NCBI GenBank assembly: GCA_900772675.1
Contig: CAAGRM010000035.1
Span: 1 to 12,798, forward strand
Origin: Lachnospiraceae bacterium
Lineage (GTDB): Bacteria; Bacillota; Clostridia; Lachnospirales; Lachnospiraceae
Direction: 5' to 3'
Length of the DNA stretch: 12,798 nt
Below the pieces are notes generated by a model, which was not told where the DNA came from, did not search any database, and saw only the letters and a list, made by a program, of their open reading frames with translations. The position numbers were made by a program, and so were the translations under genes. Positions 1 through 7,057 of the stretch are shown here, piece after piece (the stretch's first letter is position 1; every line of letters begins with the position of its first letter).

Positions 1-78
1 AAATGCTTTTTCAGACACGCTCCAGGATCAAATCCGATTTTACGTGACAGGAAACTTCAACGAAATTTCCGGCCGCGC

Positions 79-122
79 AAAAAAATCAGCCACAGAAACC
101 CTTTCGGAAAACTGTGGCTGAT
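79..122 (-). terminator. Rho-independent terminator after the fucosidase gene
   Basis: Read on the minus strand, a perfect 11-bp stem (ATCAGCCACAG, plus-strand 85-95, pairing with CTGTGGCTGAT, 112-122) encloses a 16-nt loop and is followed by seven T residues (complement of 79-85). It begins 10 nt after the fucosidase stop codon and ends the MATE-fucosidase transcription unit. In the remaining bases to the window edge (1-78) I see no gene. Confidence 0.9.
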
Positions 123-132
123 GCTTTACCCT

Positions 133-1440
133 CTACTTTTTCAGAATCACATCAATGACTGTATCGACTCCATCCGGCAATACCGGGTCTTCGCCGAGAT
201 CGGCGAATGCCATGGTCGGATAATCGCTGTGTACCCAGCTTGTGGAAACCGGGATTTCCGCGCCGGTTGCGACGTAGCGGATCGCCTGGATTTCTTCTTT
301 TTTCACGCCGGGCAGCGGCAGCGGCCCAACGGTATTTTCATAAACATGAAAATACAGATGGTTTCCGTGGCGCGTCACACGGCCAAAGTCCGGTTTCTCA
401 ATACCGGCTTTTCCGCAACCATAGATGCTCTCGCCGTTTTTCTTCATCCATTTTCCAATCTCCGCAAGCCGCTCTAAAGACTCCTCCGGGATATTTCCCC
501 TGGCGTCCGGGCCGACGTTCAAAAGCAGGTTTCCACCCTTCGATACGCACTCGACCAGCTTTTTGATCAGCATCGGTGCCGGTTTGAAGAAGTGGTCGTT
601 GGCACAATAACCCCAGTGATTGTTCATCGTAACGCAGGATTCCCAGGCGATATCGTTTCCATTTACATCCTGGATGCCATTCGGCGGAATCATCTGCTCC
701 GGGCTCACAAAGTCGCCGTGGTACGGGGTCGGATTTCCGGCCGCCAGAGAACCGTAGCCCTCTCCGCTCACCTCGAGACGGTTGTCGATGATGACATCCG
801 GCTGGAGCTTCCGCACCATATTGATCAGCTCCGTCGCTTTCCATGCTTCGCCGCGTAGCGTATCGTAGGAAAAGTCAAACCACAGCACATCGAGCTTTCC
901 GTAGTTTGTGCAGATCTCGCGTACCTGATTGTGCATGTAGGTCAGGTAGCGGTCGAAATCGCGGTCATCGTTTTTGTATGCCGGGTTGTTCCGCATCGGG
1001 TGATTCCGGTCACCGTAGTGCGGAAAATCATCGTGGAACCAGTCGAGCAGGGAGAAATACAAACCAACCTTCAGTCCTTCTGCGCGGACGGCATCAACGT
1101 ACTCTGCAACGAGGTCGCGGCCGCATTTCGTGTTGGTGGATTTGAAATCGGTATACTGGCTGTCGAAGAGGCAGAAACCGTCGTGATGCTTGGCAGTCAG
1201 AACCACGTATTTCATACCGGCCTCTTTCGCCGCCTTGACCCATTTTCGCGGCTCGAAATCAACGGGGTTGAACTCCTCGAAATATTTCATGTAATCTTCT
1301 TTTGGAATCTGCTCGGTACTCCGCACCCATTCTCCGCGTGCCGGGATGGCATAAAGTCCCCAGTGGATAAACATGCCGAAACGGGCGTCGCGGTACCACT
1401 CCATCCGCCTGTCATAGGCTTCTCTGTCAAATTTGTACAT
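133..1440 (-). CDS. Alpha-L-fucosidase, glycoside hydrolase family 29, cytoplasmic
   Basis: A 435-residue GH29 retaining alpha-L-fucosidase, expected to release terminal L-fucose from oligosaccharides. Family signatures run in order: FGMFIHWGLY near residues 21-30, the KHHDGF motif at 84-89, GLKVGLYFSLLDW at 122-134, and LDVLWFD at 183-189, whose Asp189 is the expected nucleophile. WES at 266-268, in a stretch ending in HWGY, carries Glu267 as a candidate acid/base, and GGNLLLNVGP lies at 302-311. A short beta-type C-terminal region follows. There is no signal peptide, so it acts on imported sugar; the length suits the catalytic domain plus a small tail without carbohydrate-binding modules. 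The start is fixed by CAGGAGGAAG a few bases upstream of ATG. It lies 44 bp after the MATE gene with no terminator between, so the two are probably co-transcribed. The linkage preference (alpha-1,2 versus 1,3/1,4) cannot be read from sequence by eye. The family call is firm. Confidence 0.95.
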   Translation of the reverse strand: MYKFDREAYDRRMEWYRDARFGMFIHWGLYAIPARGEWVRSTEQIPKEDYMKYFEEFNPVDFEPRKWVKAAKEAGMKYVVLTAKHHDGFCLFDSQYTDFKSTNTKCGRDLVAEYVDAVRAEGLKVGLYFSLLDWFHDDFPHYGDRNHPMRNNPAYKNDDRDFDRYLTYMHNQVREICTNYGKLDVLWFDFSYDTLRGEAWKATELINMVRKLQPDVIIDNRLEVSGEGYGSLAAGNPTPYHGDFVSPEQMIPPNGIQDVNGNDIAWESCVTMNNHWGYCANDHFFKPAPMLIKKLVECVSKGGNLLLNVGPDARGNIPEESLERLAEIGKWMKKNGESIYGCGKAGIEKPDFGRVTRHGNHLYFHVYENTVGPLPLPGVKKEEIQAIRYVATGAEIPVSTSWVHSDYPTMAFADLGEDPVLPDGVDTVIDVILKK

Positions 1441-1484
1441 CGTTTTGCTTCCTCCTGTTTTATTTTATATTGGTAATGATTCGA

Positions 1485-2855
1485 TTAAATCTTAATTTTC
1501 ACCCATTTTCCCTGTTTGAATCGGATCGTTGCAAAGATAAACCGTGACATCTGATCCGCCAGCACGCCGAACCAGATTCCGACGATGCCAAGCCCCAGCG
1601 TGTAACCGCCCAGATACGAAACGATCGTACGAATAAATGTAACGCTGATCATAGATGCAACTGCCGTATAGAGCGTATCTCCCGCACCGCGCAGGCATCC
1701 CATGTAAATAACCTGACAGATCTGGAAAATGACGACGAAGATAATGACATGGATGATGCTGACACCGATTTCAATAATATGCTGTTCTTCGAAAAACAGG
1801 CTGTACAGCCATCTTCCGCCAAAAAGATAAATGGCAACGAGGCATACTGCGATGCCCGCGCCGATCAGACGGCACGTTCTACCGTACTCTTTCGCAAGAT
1901 CCGGCTTTTTTGCGCCAAGGCTCCGGCCGATCAGTGCAACCGCTGCGGACTGGAGGCCGTCACCGAACGCAAACGAAAGCGACATAATATTCATGCCAAC
2001 CTGATGTGCCGCCATCGCATCGGTTCCCTGCTTGGCCGCCATGATCGCCGTCATCATAAAGCCGATGCGCATGAAAACCTGCTCGAAAAACACACTGTAG
2101 CCGACTTTAATCAGGCTGCTGAATGCTGTAAACGTCGGTTTGATTTTATACTTCAGAATATAGCTGATATTCAGAAATCCGTCTTGCTTTGTGATGGAAA
2201 GGATACTCATCACACATCCGACAACCGTTCCTGTGACGGTTGCCAGTGCCGCACCCTGAATGCCGAGTGCCGGGAACCCGAAATGGCCGTTGATCAGAAG
2301 ATAATTCAGGATAATATTAATCGTATTTGATGTTACATTTGTGCGCATCGTGATTTTTGTATTGCCCGCACCGCGCTGTGCCGAGTTGATCCCCATCTGG
2401 ATACAGTTAAAAATCATACCGCCCATTATGATACGGAAATATGTTACTGCGCCATTATGCGTCTCCGCCGTTGAACCGCACAGATGGATAATCGGACTTG
2501 CAAACGCCACAAATCCAACACTGAATGCAGCTGCCGCAAGGATAATAAATACAAGCGCAGTTACCAGAGTCTCATTCGCCGCACCCTGCCTTTGTTCCCC
2601 TCGCCGCCGCGCAACAAGGGCGGAAATCGACACATTCAGCGCAAAGAAAAACGCCAGGCCAAGCAGCTTCGGCTGTGTCGTCAGACCGACCGCGGCAACT
2701 GCGTAGGAGCCAAGCGAGCTTACCATCAGCGAATCTACAAGACCCGCAAATGCAATGAAAAACGACTCCACGATCGCCGGCCACGCCATGTTGACGGCGG
2801 TCTGAAATGTGTCTTTGTGGTATTTCCCCTGTAACTTGTTTCCTAAGTACCCCAT
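1485..2855 (-). CDS. MATE-family multidrug/solute efflux transporter
   Basis: A 456-residue polytopic membrane protein of the MATE (NorM/DinF-like) class, which exports organic cations or other small molecules using a Na+ or H+ gradient. It shows the usual duplicated two-half architecture with about twelve hydrophobic segments. The first helix region (residues 24-60) has the typical PAIVESFF...LVDSLMVSSLG pattern. The second half repeats it with VGYSVFFEQVFMRIG and AAHQVGMNIMSLSF, and the end has the common GIVGIWFGVLADQ...R...RFKQGKW pattern. An in-frame TTG start at 2885 is possible but overlaps the promoter region. The ATG at 2855 follows AGAGGAAAAGAA and matches the family N-terminus, so I chose it. 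It is first in a two-gene unit with the fucosidase. Its substrate is unknown. A MATE protein is not a usual sugar importer, so its tie to fucoside use may be accidental or may concern export of a by-product or aglycone (inference). Confidence 0.9.
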   Translation of the reverse strand: MGYLGNKLQGKYHKDTFQTAVNMAWPAIVESFFIAFAGLVDSLMVSSLGSYAVAAVGLTTQPKLLGLAFFFALNVSISALVARRRGEQRQGAANETLVTALVFIILAAAAFSVGFVAFASPIIHLCGSTAETHNGAVTYFRIIMGGMIFNCIQMGINSAQRGAGNTKITMRTNVTSNTINIILNYLLINGHFGFPALGIQGAALATVTGTVVGCVMSILSITKQDGFLNISYILKYKIKPTFTAFSSLIKVGYSVFFEQVFMRIGFMMTAIMAAKQGTDAMAAHQVGMNIMSLSFAFGDGLQSAAVALIGRSLGAKKPDLAKEYGRTCRLIGAGIAVCLVAIYLFGGRWLYSLFFEEQHIIEIGVSIIHVIIFVVIFQICQVIYMGCLRGAGDTLYTAVASMISVTFIRTIVSYLGGYTLGLGIVGIWFGVLADQMSRFIFATIRFKQGKWVKIKI

Positions 2856-2890
2856 TTCTTTTCCTCTCTTTCGTCCCAATACCAATTTCT

Positions 2891-2919
2891 ATTTTACTTT
2901 GTTTTAACAGAAGGGTCAA
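2891..2919 (-). promoter_or_regulatory. Sigma-A promoter for the MATE-fucosidase unit
   Basis: On the minus strand a -35 TTGACC (plus 2914-2919) and a -10 TAAAAT (plus 2891-2896) are separated by exactly 17 bp. Each is one base from consensus. Initiation about 7 nt downstream would give a leader of roughly 30 nt before the ATG at 2855. The shared operator seen ahead of the importer and GH3 is absent here, suggesting activator-independent expression. Confidence 0.75.
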
Positions 2920-2933
2920 TACGGTACCGGCAG

Positions 2934-2990
2934 AAAAAAGCCAGCCGCAAAAGCAAAATTCTTTTCGCTTTTTGTGGCTGGCTTTTCTTT
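2934..2990 (-). terminator. Strong terminator after GH3, possibly bidirectional
   Basis: A long inverted repeat pairs plus-strand 2936-2954 with 2967-2986. The minus-strand hairpin has a core of AAAAGCCAGCC with GGCTGGCTTTT, extended by an A-rich/T-rich inner stem with one A-C mismatch and one bulge, and ends in six T residues. The plus strand also ends in a T-rich tract (TTTTCTTTTATC), and there the mismatch becomes a G-U pair, so it could work both ways. It separates GH3 from the MATE promoter. Confidence 0.88.
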
Positions 2991-3055
2991 TATCTTTCCG
3001 TAGCGATTCAGACCCCCATCTTGATTCCGCTTACGCTACATCCCAGTATTGCTTC

Positions 3056-5275
3056 TTATTTTTTCAGCACAAATTCTGCCTTATTCTCTGTCGTGCTGTC
3101 GCTTCCGATGAAGACTTCGAAAGCACCGTTTTCACTTTCTACACGCTCATTTTCTGTCAGGAAGCGAAGCTCTTCTTCTGTGATTTTGAAGATGACTTCG
3201 GTTTCTTCTCCCGGCTGAAGGGTTACCTTGCAGAAATCTTTCAGCTCTTTCACCGGGCGTACCACGGATGCGGCTACGTCGTGGATGTAAAGCTGTACGG
3301 TCTCGGTTCCCTTTGTATCGCCGGTGTTTTTCACGGTTACGGAGGCTTTAATCTCATCTTCCATGCCAAGCTCTGCCTTGTCCAGTTTCACATCTGAAAT
3401 TGCAAAGCTGGTGTAGCCAAGGCCATATCCGAACGGGAACAGTGGTGCGTTCAGGATGTCGAGGTATTTGGAACGGAAACGGTCTTTGTCCTTGCCCGGC
3501 ACATGCGGTCTTCCGGTGGAATACTCGTTGTAGTGAACCGGCACCTGGCCTACAGAGTACGGGAAGCTCATGGTCAGCTTGCCGCTTGGAGCGTATGCAC
3601 CAAAAACAACATCTGCGATTGCATTGGCACCCTCGGTACCCGGCATCCATACTTCAAGAACGGCTTTTGCTTTCGATACGACATCGCGCAGGTCGAGCGG
3701 ACGGCCGTTGAAGAGAACAACGACAACGTTTTCATTGACTTCTGAAACGCGCTCAAGCAGTCTCTGCTGGATTTCCGGAATGCGGATGTTCGCGTTGCTG
3801 GTTGCCTCGCCGGACTGCAGACGGTCCTCGCCGATCGCAAGAACGACAACCTCGGCCTCCTTTGCTGCGTTTACAGCCTCAAGAAGCATTGCCGCCTCTT
3901 CCTCCGGTGTATGGGACTGCTCCATCGCTTCACCGAAGCCTTCCAGACGGATGTCGGAGCCAAGCATCGGAGAGCCTGTATGGAAGCTCATGTTTGTCGT
4001 ATCTGCCTGCGCTTTTACGGCCTCTTCCAGATTTGTCACATCCTTTGCATCTCCGATGAAGGACCAGGAGCCCATCAGGTTTCTGCTGTGGACATACGGT
4101 CCGACCCAGGCAATTTTTTTCTCCTTGCCAAGCGGCAGGATTTTCTCTTCGTTTTTCAGCAGTACAAACGATTTTCTTGCGGCTTCTCTTGCCAGATCGC
4201 GGTGCTCTTTGCAGAGAATTACCTCTTTTTCTTTCGTCTCGTCTGCGTCTTTATACGGATTTTCAAACAGTCCCAGTTTGTTTTTCAGTTCCAGAATACG
4301 CATGCAGGACTCATCGATCAGATCCTCGGAAATCTTGCCCTCTCTTACAAGACGGCACAGGTTTTCGCAGTAAATGCCGGTCATCATATCAATGTCAACG
4401 CCTGCCTCGGCGGAGCGGACAGCTGCCTCCTCACGGTCTGCGCAGTAGCCGTGGTAAATAATCTCCTCGATTGCCGCCCAGTCGGAAATCAGAACGCCGT
4501 CAAATCCCATCTCGTCACGCAGGATGCCGCGCATCAGTTTCTTGTTTCCGGTTGCGGGAACACCGTTTACCGTGTTGAAGGAAGTCATTACCATCGCTGC
4601 TCCTGCATCGATGCCGGCTTTGTAGGATGGCAGATAGAAGTCACGGAAGGTATGCTCGGAAAGCTCTACCGTATTGTAGTCTCTTCCTGCTGTCGGTGCG
4701 CCATAGCCTGCGAAATGCTTCACACAGGAAGCAATTTTGTACGGCTCCTTCAGATCGTCTCCCTGGAATCCGCGCACCATTCCGGCACAGAACAGACCGT
4801 TCAGATACGGATCCTCACCGGTAGACTCCATGACACGGCCCCATCTTGCATCGCGGACCAGGTCGGTCATCGGTGCGAAGGTTACGTGAAGGCCGGAAAC
4901 GGCTGCCTCTTTTGCAGCAACTGCCGCACACTTTTCGGACAGCTCCGGTTCAAACGTTGCGCCCTGTCCCAGCGGAATCGGGAAAATGGTCTTGAAGCCG
5001 TTGATGACATCCAGCATGAACAGCATCGGGATGTGATGCGGGTGCTGCTCCACAAAATCCTTCTGGATTTTCTTTAACGTTTCTGCACCCATGCTGCCCA
5101 GGATGGAACCGGAAAGCGCTATATTTTCCGGCGTAAAGCCTTTATCTGCCATCGGTCCCATCGCCGTGATGTCCATATCTTTATTGAAGAAGGCGCCCAC
5201 CACCTGGCTCATCTGGTTTACTTTTTCTTCCAGCGTCATGTCGGCCAGAAGCTCTTTTAATTTCTGCTCGGTCAT
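3056..5275 (-). CDS. Beta-glycosidase, glycoside hydrolase family 3 (BglX-like), cytoplasmic
   Basis: A 739-residue GH3 enzyme with the full three-part architecture. Part one is an N-terminal (beta/alpha)8 domain (about 1-335) with LDVINGFKTIFP at 88-99, DARWGRVMESTGEDP at 142-156, KHFAGYG at 186-192 and GFDGVLISDW at 257-266, whose Asp265 is the expected nucleophile. Part two is an alpha/beta sandwich domain (about 365-575) with SFVLLKNE and GEDRLQSGEA; Glu490 is a plausible acid/base. Part three is a fibronectin III-like C-terminal domain (about 635-735) with the typical VTVKNTG...GTETVQLY...RPVKELKDF...LQPGE pattern. It retains terminal beta-linked sugars as substrates, most often beta-glucosides in this branch, but beta-xyloside or other activity cannot be excluded. 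There is no signal peptide, unlike periplasmic BglX, so the substrate must be imported. ATG at 5275 follows GGAGGAGAAAAA. It has its own regulated promoter and terminator, so it is probably monocistronic, with possible read-through from the regulator gene. No truncation is seen. Confidence 0.93.
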   Translation of the reverse strand: MTEQKLKELLADMTLEEKVNQMSQVVGAFFNKDMDITAMGPMADKGFTPENIALSGSILGSMGAETLKKIQKDFVEQHPHHIPMLFMLDVINGFKTIFPIPLGQGATFEPELSEKCAAVAAKEAAVSGLHVTFAPMTDLVRDARWGRVMESTGEDPYLNGLFCAGMVRGFQGDDLKEPYKIASCVKHFAGYGAPTAGRDYNTVELSEHTFRDFYLPSYKAGIDAGAAMVMTSFNTVNGVPATGNKKLMRGILRDEMGFDGVLISDWAAIEEIIYHGYCADREEAAVRSAEAGVDIDMMTGIYCENLCRLVREGKISEDLIDESCMRILELKNKLGLFENPYKDADETKEKEVILCKEHRDLAREAARKSFVLLKNEEKILPLGKEKKIAWVGPYVHSRNLMGSWSFIGDAKDVTNLEEAVKAQADTTNMSFHTGSPMLGSDIRLEGFGEAMEQSHTPEEEAAMLLEAVNAAKEAEVVVLAIGEDRLQSGEATSNANIRIPEIQQRLLERVSEVNENVVVVLFNGRPLDLRDVVSKAKAVLEVWMPGTEGANAIADVVFGAYAPSGKLTMSFPYSVGQVPVHYNEYSTGRPHVPGKDKDRFRSKYLDILNAPLFPFGYGLGYTSFAISDVKLDKAELGMEDEIKASVTVKNTGDTKGTETVQLYIHDVAASVVRPVKELKDFCKVTLQPGEETEVIFKITEEELRFLTENERVESENGAFEVFIGSDSTTENKAEFVLKK

Positions 5276-5378
5276 TTTTTCTCCTCCATACCTCGTTTTT
5301 GCTGTATCTGCTTCTTCAGAAACCCCTAAAATGTCAGAAAAATATCGTTTTTCCGTTTTTTCTGAATCTTATACTAAA

Positions 5379-5384
5379 ATTTTA
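5379..5384 (-). promoter_or_regulatory. Candidate -10 of the GH3 promoter
   Basis: TAAAAT on the minus strand is one base from consensus. The position 17 bp upstream reads TATTTT, a poor -35, as expected for an activator-dependent promoter. The hexamer lies exactly 27 nt from the proximal end of the bipartite operator, the same distance as in the importer promoter. Predicted initiation near 5372 would leave a leader of about 97 nt. Confidence 0.55.
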
Positions 5385-5411
5385 CCACATCTGACCTGAA
5401 AAAAATATCCC

Positions 5412-5445
5412 CTGATCCGACCTTTTTCTTTCACTATTCTGACCT
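5412..5445 (-). promoter_or_regulatory. Bipartite operator upstream of GH3, shared with the importer promoter
   Basis: Two GTC-centred half-sites 22 bp apart: distal AGGTCAGAA and proximal AAGGTCGGATCAG on the minus strand. Base-by-base alignment with 12577-12610 gives 24 identities in 34 positions without gaps. Direct repeats about two helical turns apart are what AraC-family dimers commonly bind, so the YesN-like regulator encoded next door is the natural candidate. That assignment is inference. Confidence 0.65.
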
Positions 5446-5461
5446 GTTTTCTGCTGTTCCG

Positions 5462-7057
5462 CTATTTTTCACTAAAGCTTCTTCGGTATTCCAGCGGTGC
5501 GTATCCCGTATTGTCCTTAAACATCTTCGTAAAGTACGAGAAATTGCTGTACCCCACATACAGCGACACCGTATTGATCGGCAGCGTGCTCTGTGTCAGA
5601 AGCTTTTTTGCCTCCTCCACCCGCTTTTGGATGATATAATTACTGATCGAAATACCCTTTTCTTTTTTAAAAATCCGGGACAGATAATCCGTATTCAAAA
5701 AGACAAGCTCCCCAAGCTCCTCCCGGTGAATCTCCTCCCGGTAATGTGCATCGATATAAGCGCATACCTGACTCGTAACCGAATCTGATTTGTTGATGTA
5801 CTGTCTGTACTGAACTGCTTTCCGAACCAGTACCCCGGCATATTCCATCATCTCTTCTCTGCCATAAAGGGAATTCCGATGCAGATTTTCCATATCCGCA
5901 TCTGCAAACAGTGCATACGCCTTGATCTCCCGTTCCGAAAGCCATGCATACACCACCTGCGTCAGATCGGTACGGAGTGCTACCAGAAGCTCCCTGGTAA
6001 TCATTCCTTCCCGCTCCGTCCGGTCAAGGTATTTCTGCAGCCGCTCCAGCAGCTCCTCCGGTTTTTCCTCCGAAAGCAGAGCTTTCCATACATCCAGCTC
6101 CTTATTTTCGTAGCTGGTCTGCGGAGCCTGAAATTCGTTCAGAAACAGCACCTCGTTCCGCACGGAAAGGCTTCCCTCCCGCATTTTCTGAAGATTCCGG
6201 CTCTGCTTTTGCATCCCCAGTACAGATTCCCACTGTCCGGCACCGCACCACAACTCCGGATAGATTTTTTCATTCATCCACGCAACAAATTGCCGCAGAA
6301 TTTCACAGTCCTGCCCGCCGTCCTGCGGGAATGCTTTTTCCCTTGACTGTGTAACAATCCAGTAGATACCCGGTTCCTGGTAAAAAACAGTATCTACCGC
6401 AATGTCCGTTTCCTCATACAGTTCCGACAGCACATTTTCGATCACAAATTCCATGGTCGCCGTATCCCACATTTCCCGCTTATTGCTCTTTATTTCCGGC
6501 ATCAGACAAATCAGCCGGAAATAGTGTCCCGGTCCGTATGGCAACTGACGCTGTGCCGCCGTTTCGCAGAATTTTTTCTCGGAGAAGCCGTCTTTCAGCA
6601 CATTTTTCCAGATATCCTGCTGCAGAATTTTTCTGTTCTGGTTCCACTTGATGCTTTCCTGCCTGAGATCCTGTATTTTCTTTTCTTTCGCAACGGATTC
6701 CGCCGCACGCTGTACGGCCTCCTTCAGCTTGTCAAAATCGATGGGCTTCAGCAGGTAATCGACGCTGTTCAGCTGAATCGCTCTTCTGGCATAGTCAAAC
6801 TCCGCATAGCTTGTCAGGAAGATGACCTGAACCTTCAGCTCCTCTTTCCTGACCCACTCCACAAAGTCGAATCCCGTTCCGCCCGGCATCACGATATCGC
6901 TGATCACGATATCAATGTCCACCATTCCCATGATGTTTTTCGCCTGCTGTACGGAAAACGCAGTGTACACCTCGCTCACCCCGGTCTCTGTAAGATCGAG
7001 ATTTCTTTTGATACTTTCAATCACGTACTCTTCATCATCCACGAGCAATAGTTTCAT
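5462..7057 (-). CDS. YesN-like response regulator with AraC-type DNA-binding domain
   Basis: A 531-residue cytoplasmic regulator. The N-terminal receiver domain (about 1-120) has the acidic pair Asp7-Asp8, phospho-acceptor Asp54 in DIVISDIVMPGGTG, a Thr82 switch residue and Lys104 in YLLKPID. A long central region (about 120-420) has no motif I recognise, as is usual in this family. The C-terminus (about 424-531) is an AraC domain with two helix-turn-helix units: EELGELVFLNTDYLSRIFKKE near 446-466, and INTVSLYVGYSNFSYFTKMF near 494-513. The latter is the highly conserved AraC signature. It should be phosphorylated by the overlapping kinase gene product and activate sugar-uptake promoters. ATG at 7055-7057 follows GGGGGAGAAGAAC and lies inside the kinase 3' end, giving a 23-nt overlap that suggests translational coupling. 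The likely targets are the two matching operators at 5412-5445 and 12577-12610 (inference). I see no clear hairpin terminator after its stop codon. Confidence 0.95.
   Translation of the reverse strand: MKLLLVDDEEYVIESIKRNLDLTETGVSEVYTAFSVQQAKNIMGMVDIDIVISDIVMPGGTGFDFVEWVRKEELKVQVIFLTSYAEFDYARRAIQLNSVDYLLKPIDFDKLKEAVQRAAESVAKEKKIQDLRQESIKWNQNRKILQQDIWKNVLKDGFSEKKFCETAAQRQLPYGPGHYFRLICLMPEIKSNKREMWDTATMEFVIENVLSELYEETDIAVDTVFYQEPGIYWIVTQSREKAFPQDGGQDCEILRQFVAWMNEKIYPELWCGAGQWESVLGMQKQSRNLQKMREGSLSVRNEVLFLNEFQAPQTSYENKELDVWKALLSEEKPEELLERLQKYLDRTEREGMITRELLVALRTDLTQVVYAWLSEREIKAYALFADADMENLHRNSLYGREEMMEYAGVLVRKAVQYRQYINKSDSVTSQVCAYIDAHYREEIHREELGELVFLNTDYLSRIFKKEKGISISNYIIQKRVEEAKKLLTQSTLPINTVSLYVGYSNFSYFTKMFKDNTGYAPLEYRRSFSEK

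Noticed and set aside
2856..2885. TTG start extending the MATE protein by 10 residues
   Set aside because: There is no ribosome site before the TTG and it lies at about the predicted transcription start. The ATG at 2855 follows AGAGGAAAAGAA.
3911..5077. A 388-codon open frame on the plus strand opposite GH3
   Set aside because: It is antisense to a GH3 gene with complete motifs, its translation shows no recognisable family or membrane pattern, and no ribosome site precedes it. It is a shadow of codon bias.
5276..5461. Catabolite-repression (CcpA cre) sites near the GH3 and importer promoters
   Set aside because: I looked for the TGNAANCGNTNNCA pattern on both strands and saw no convincing match.
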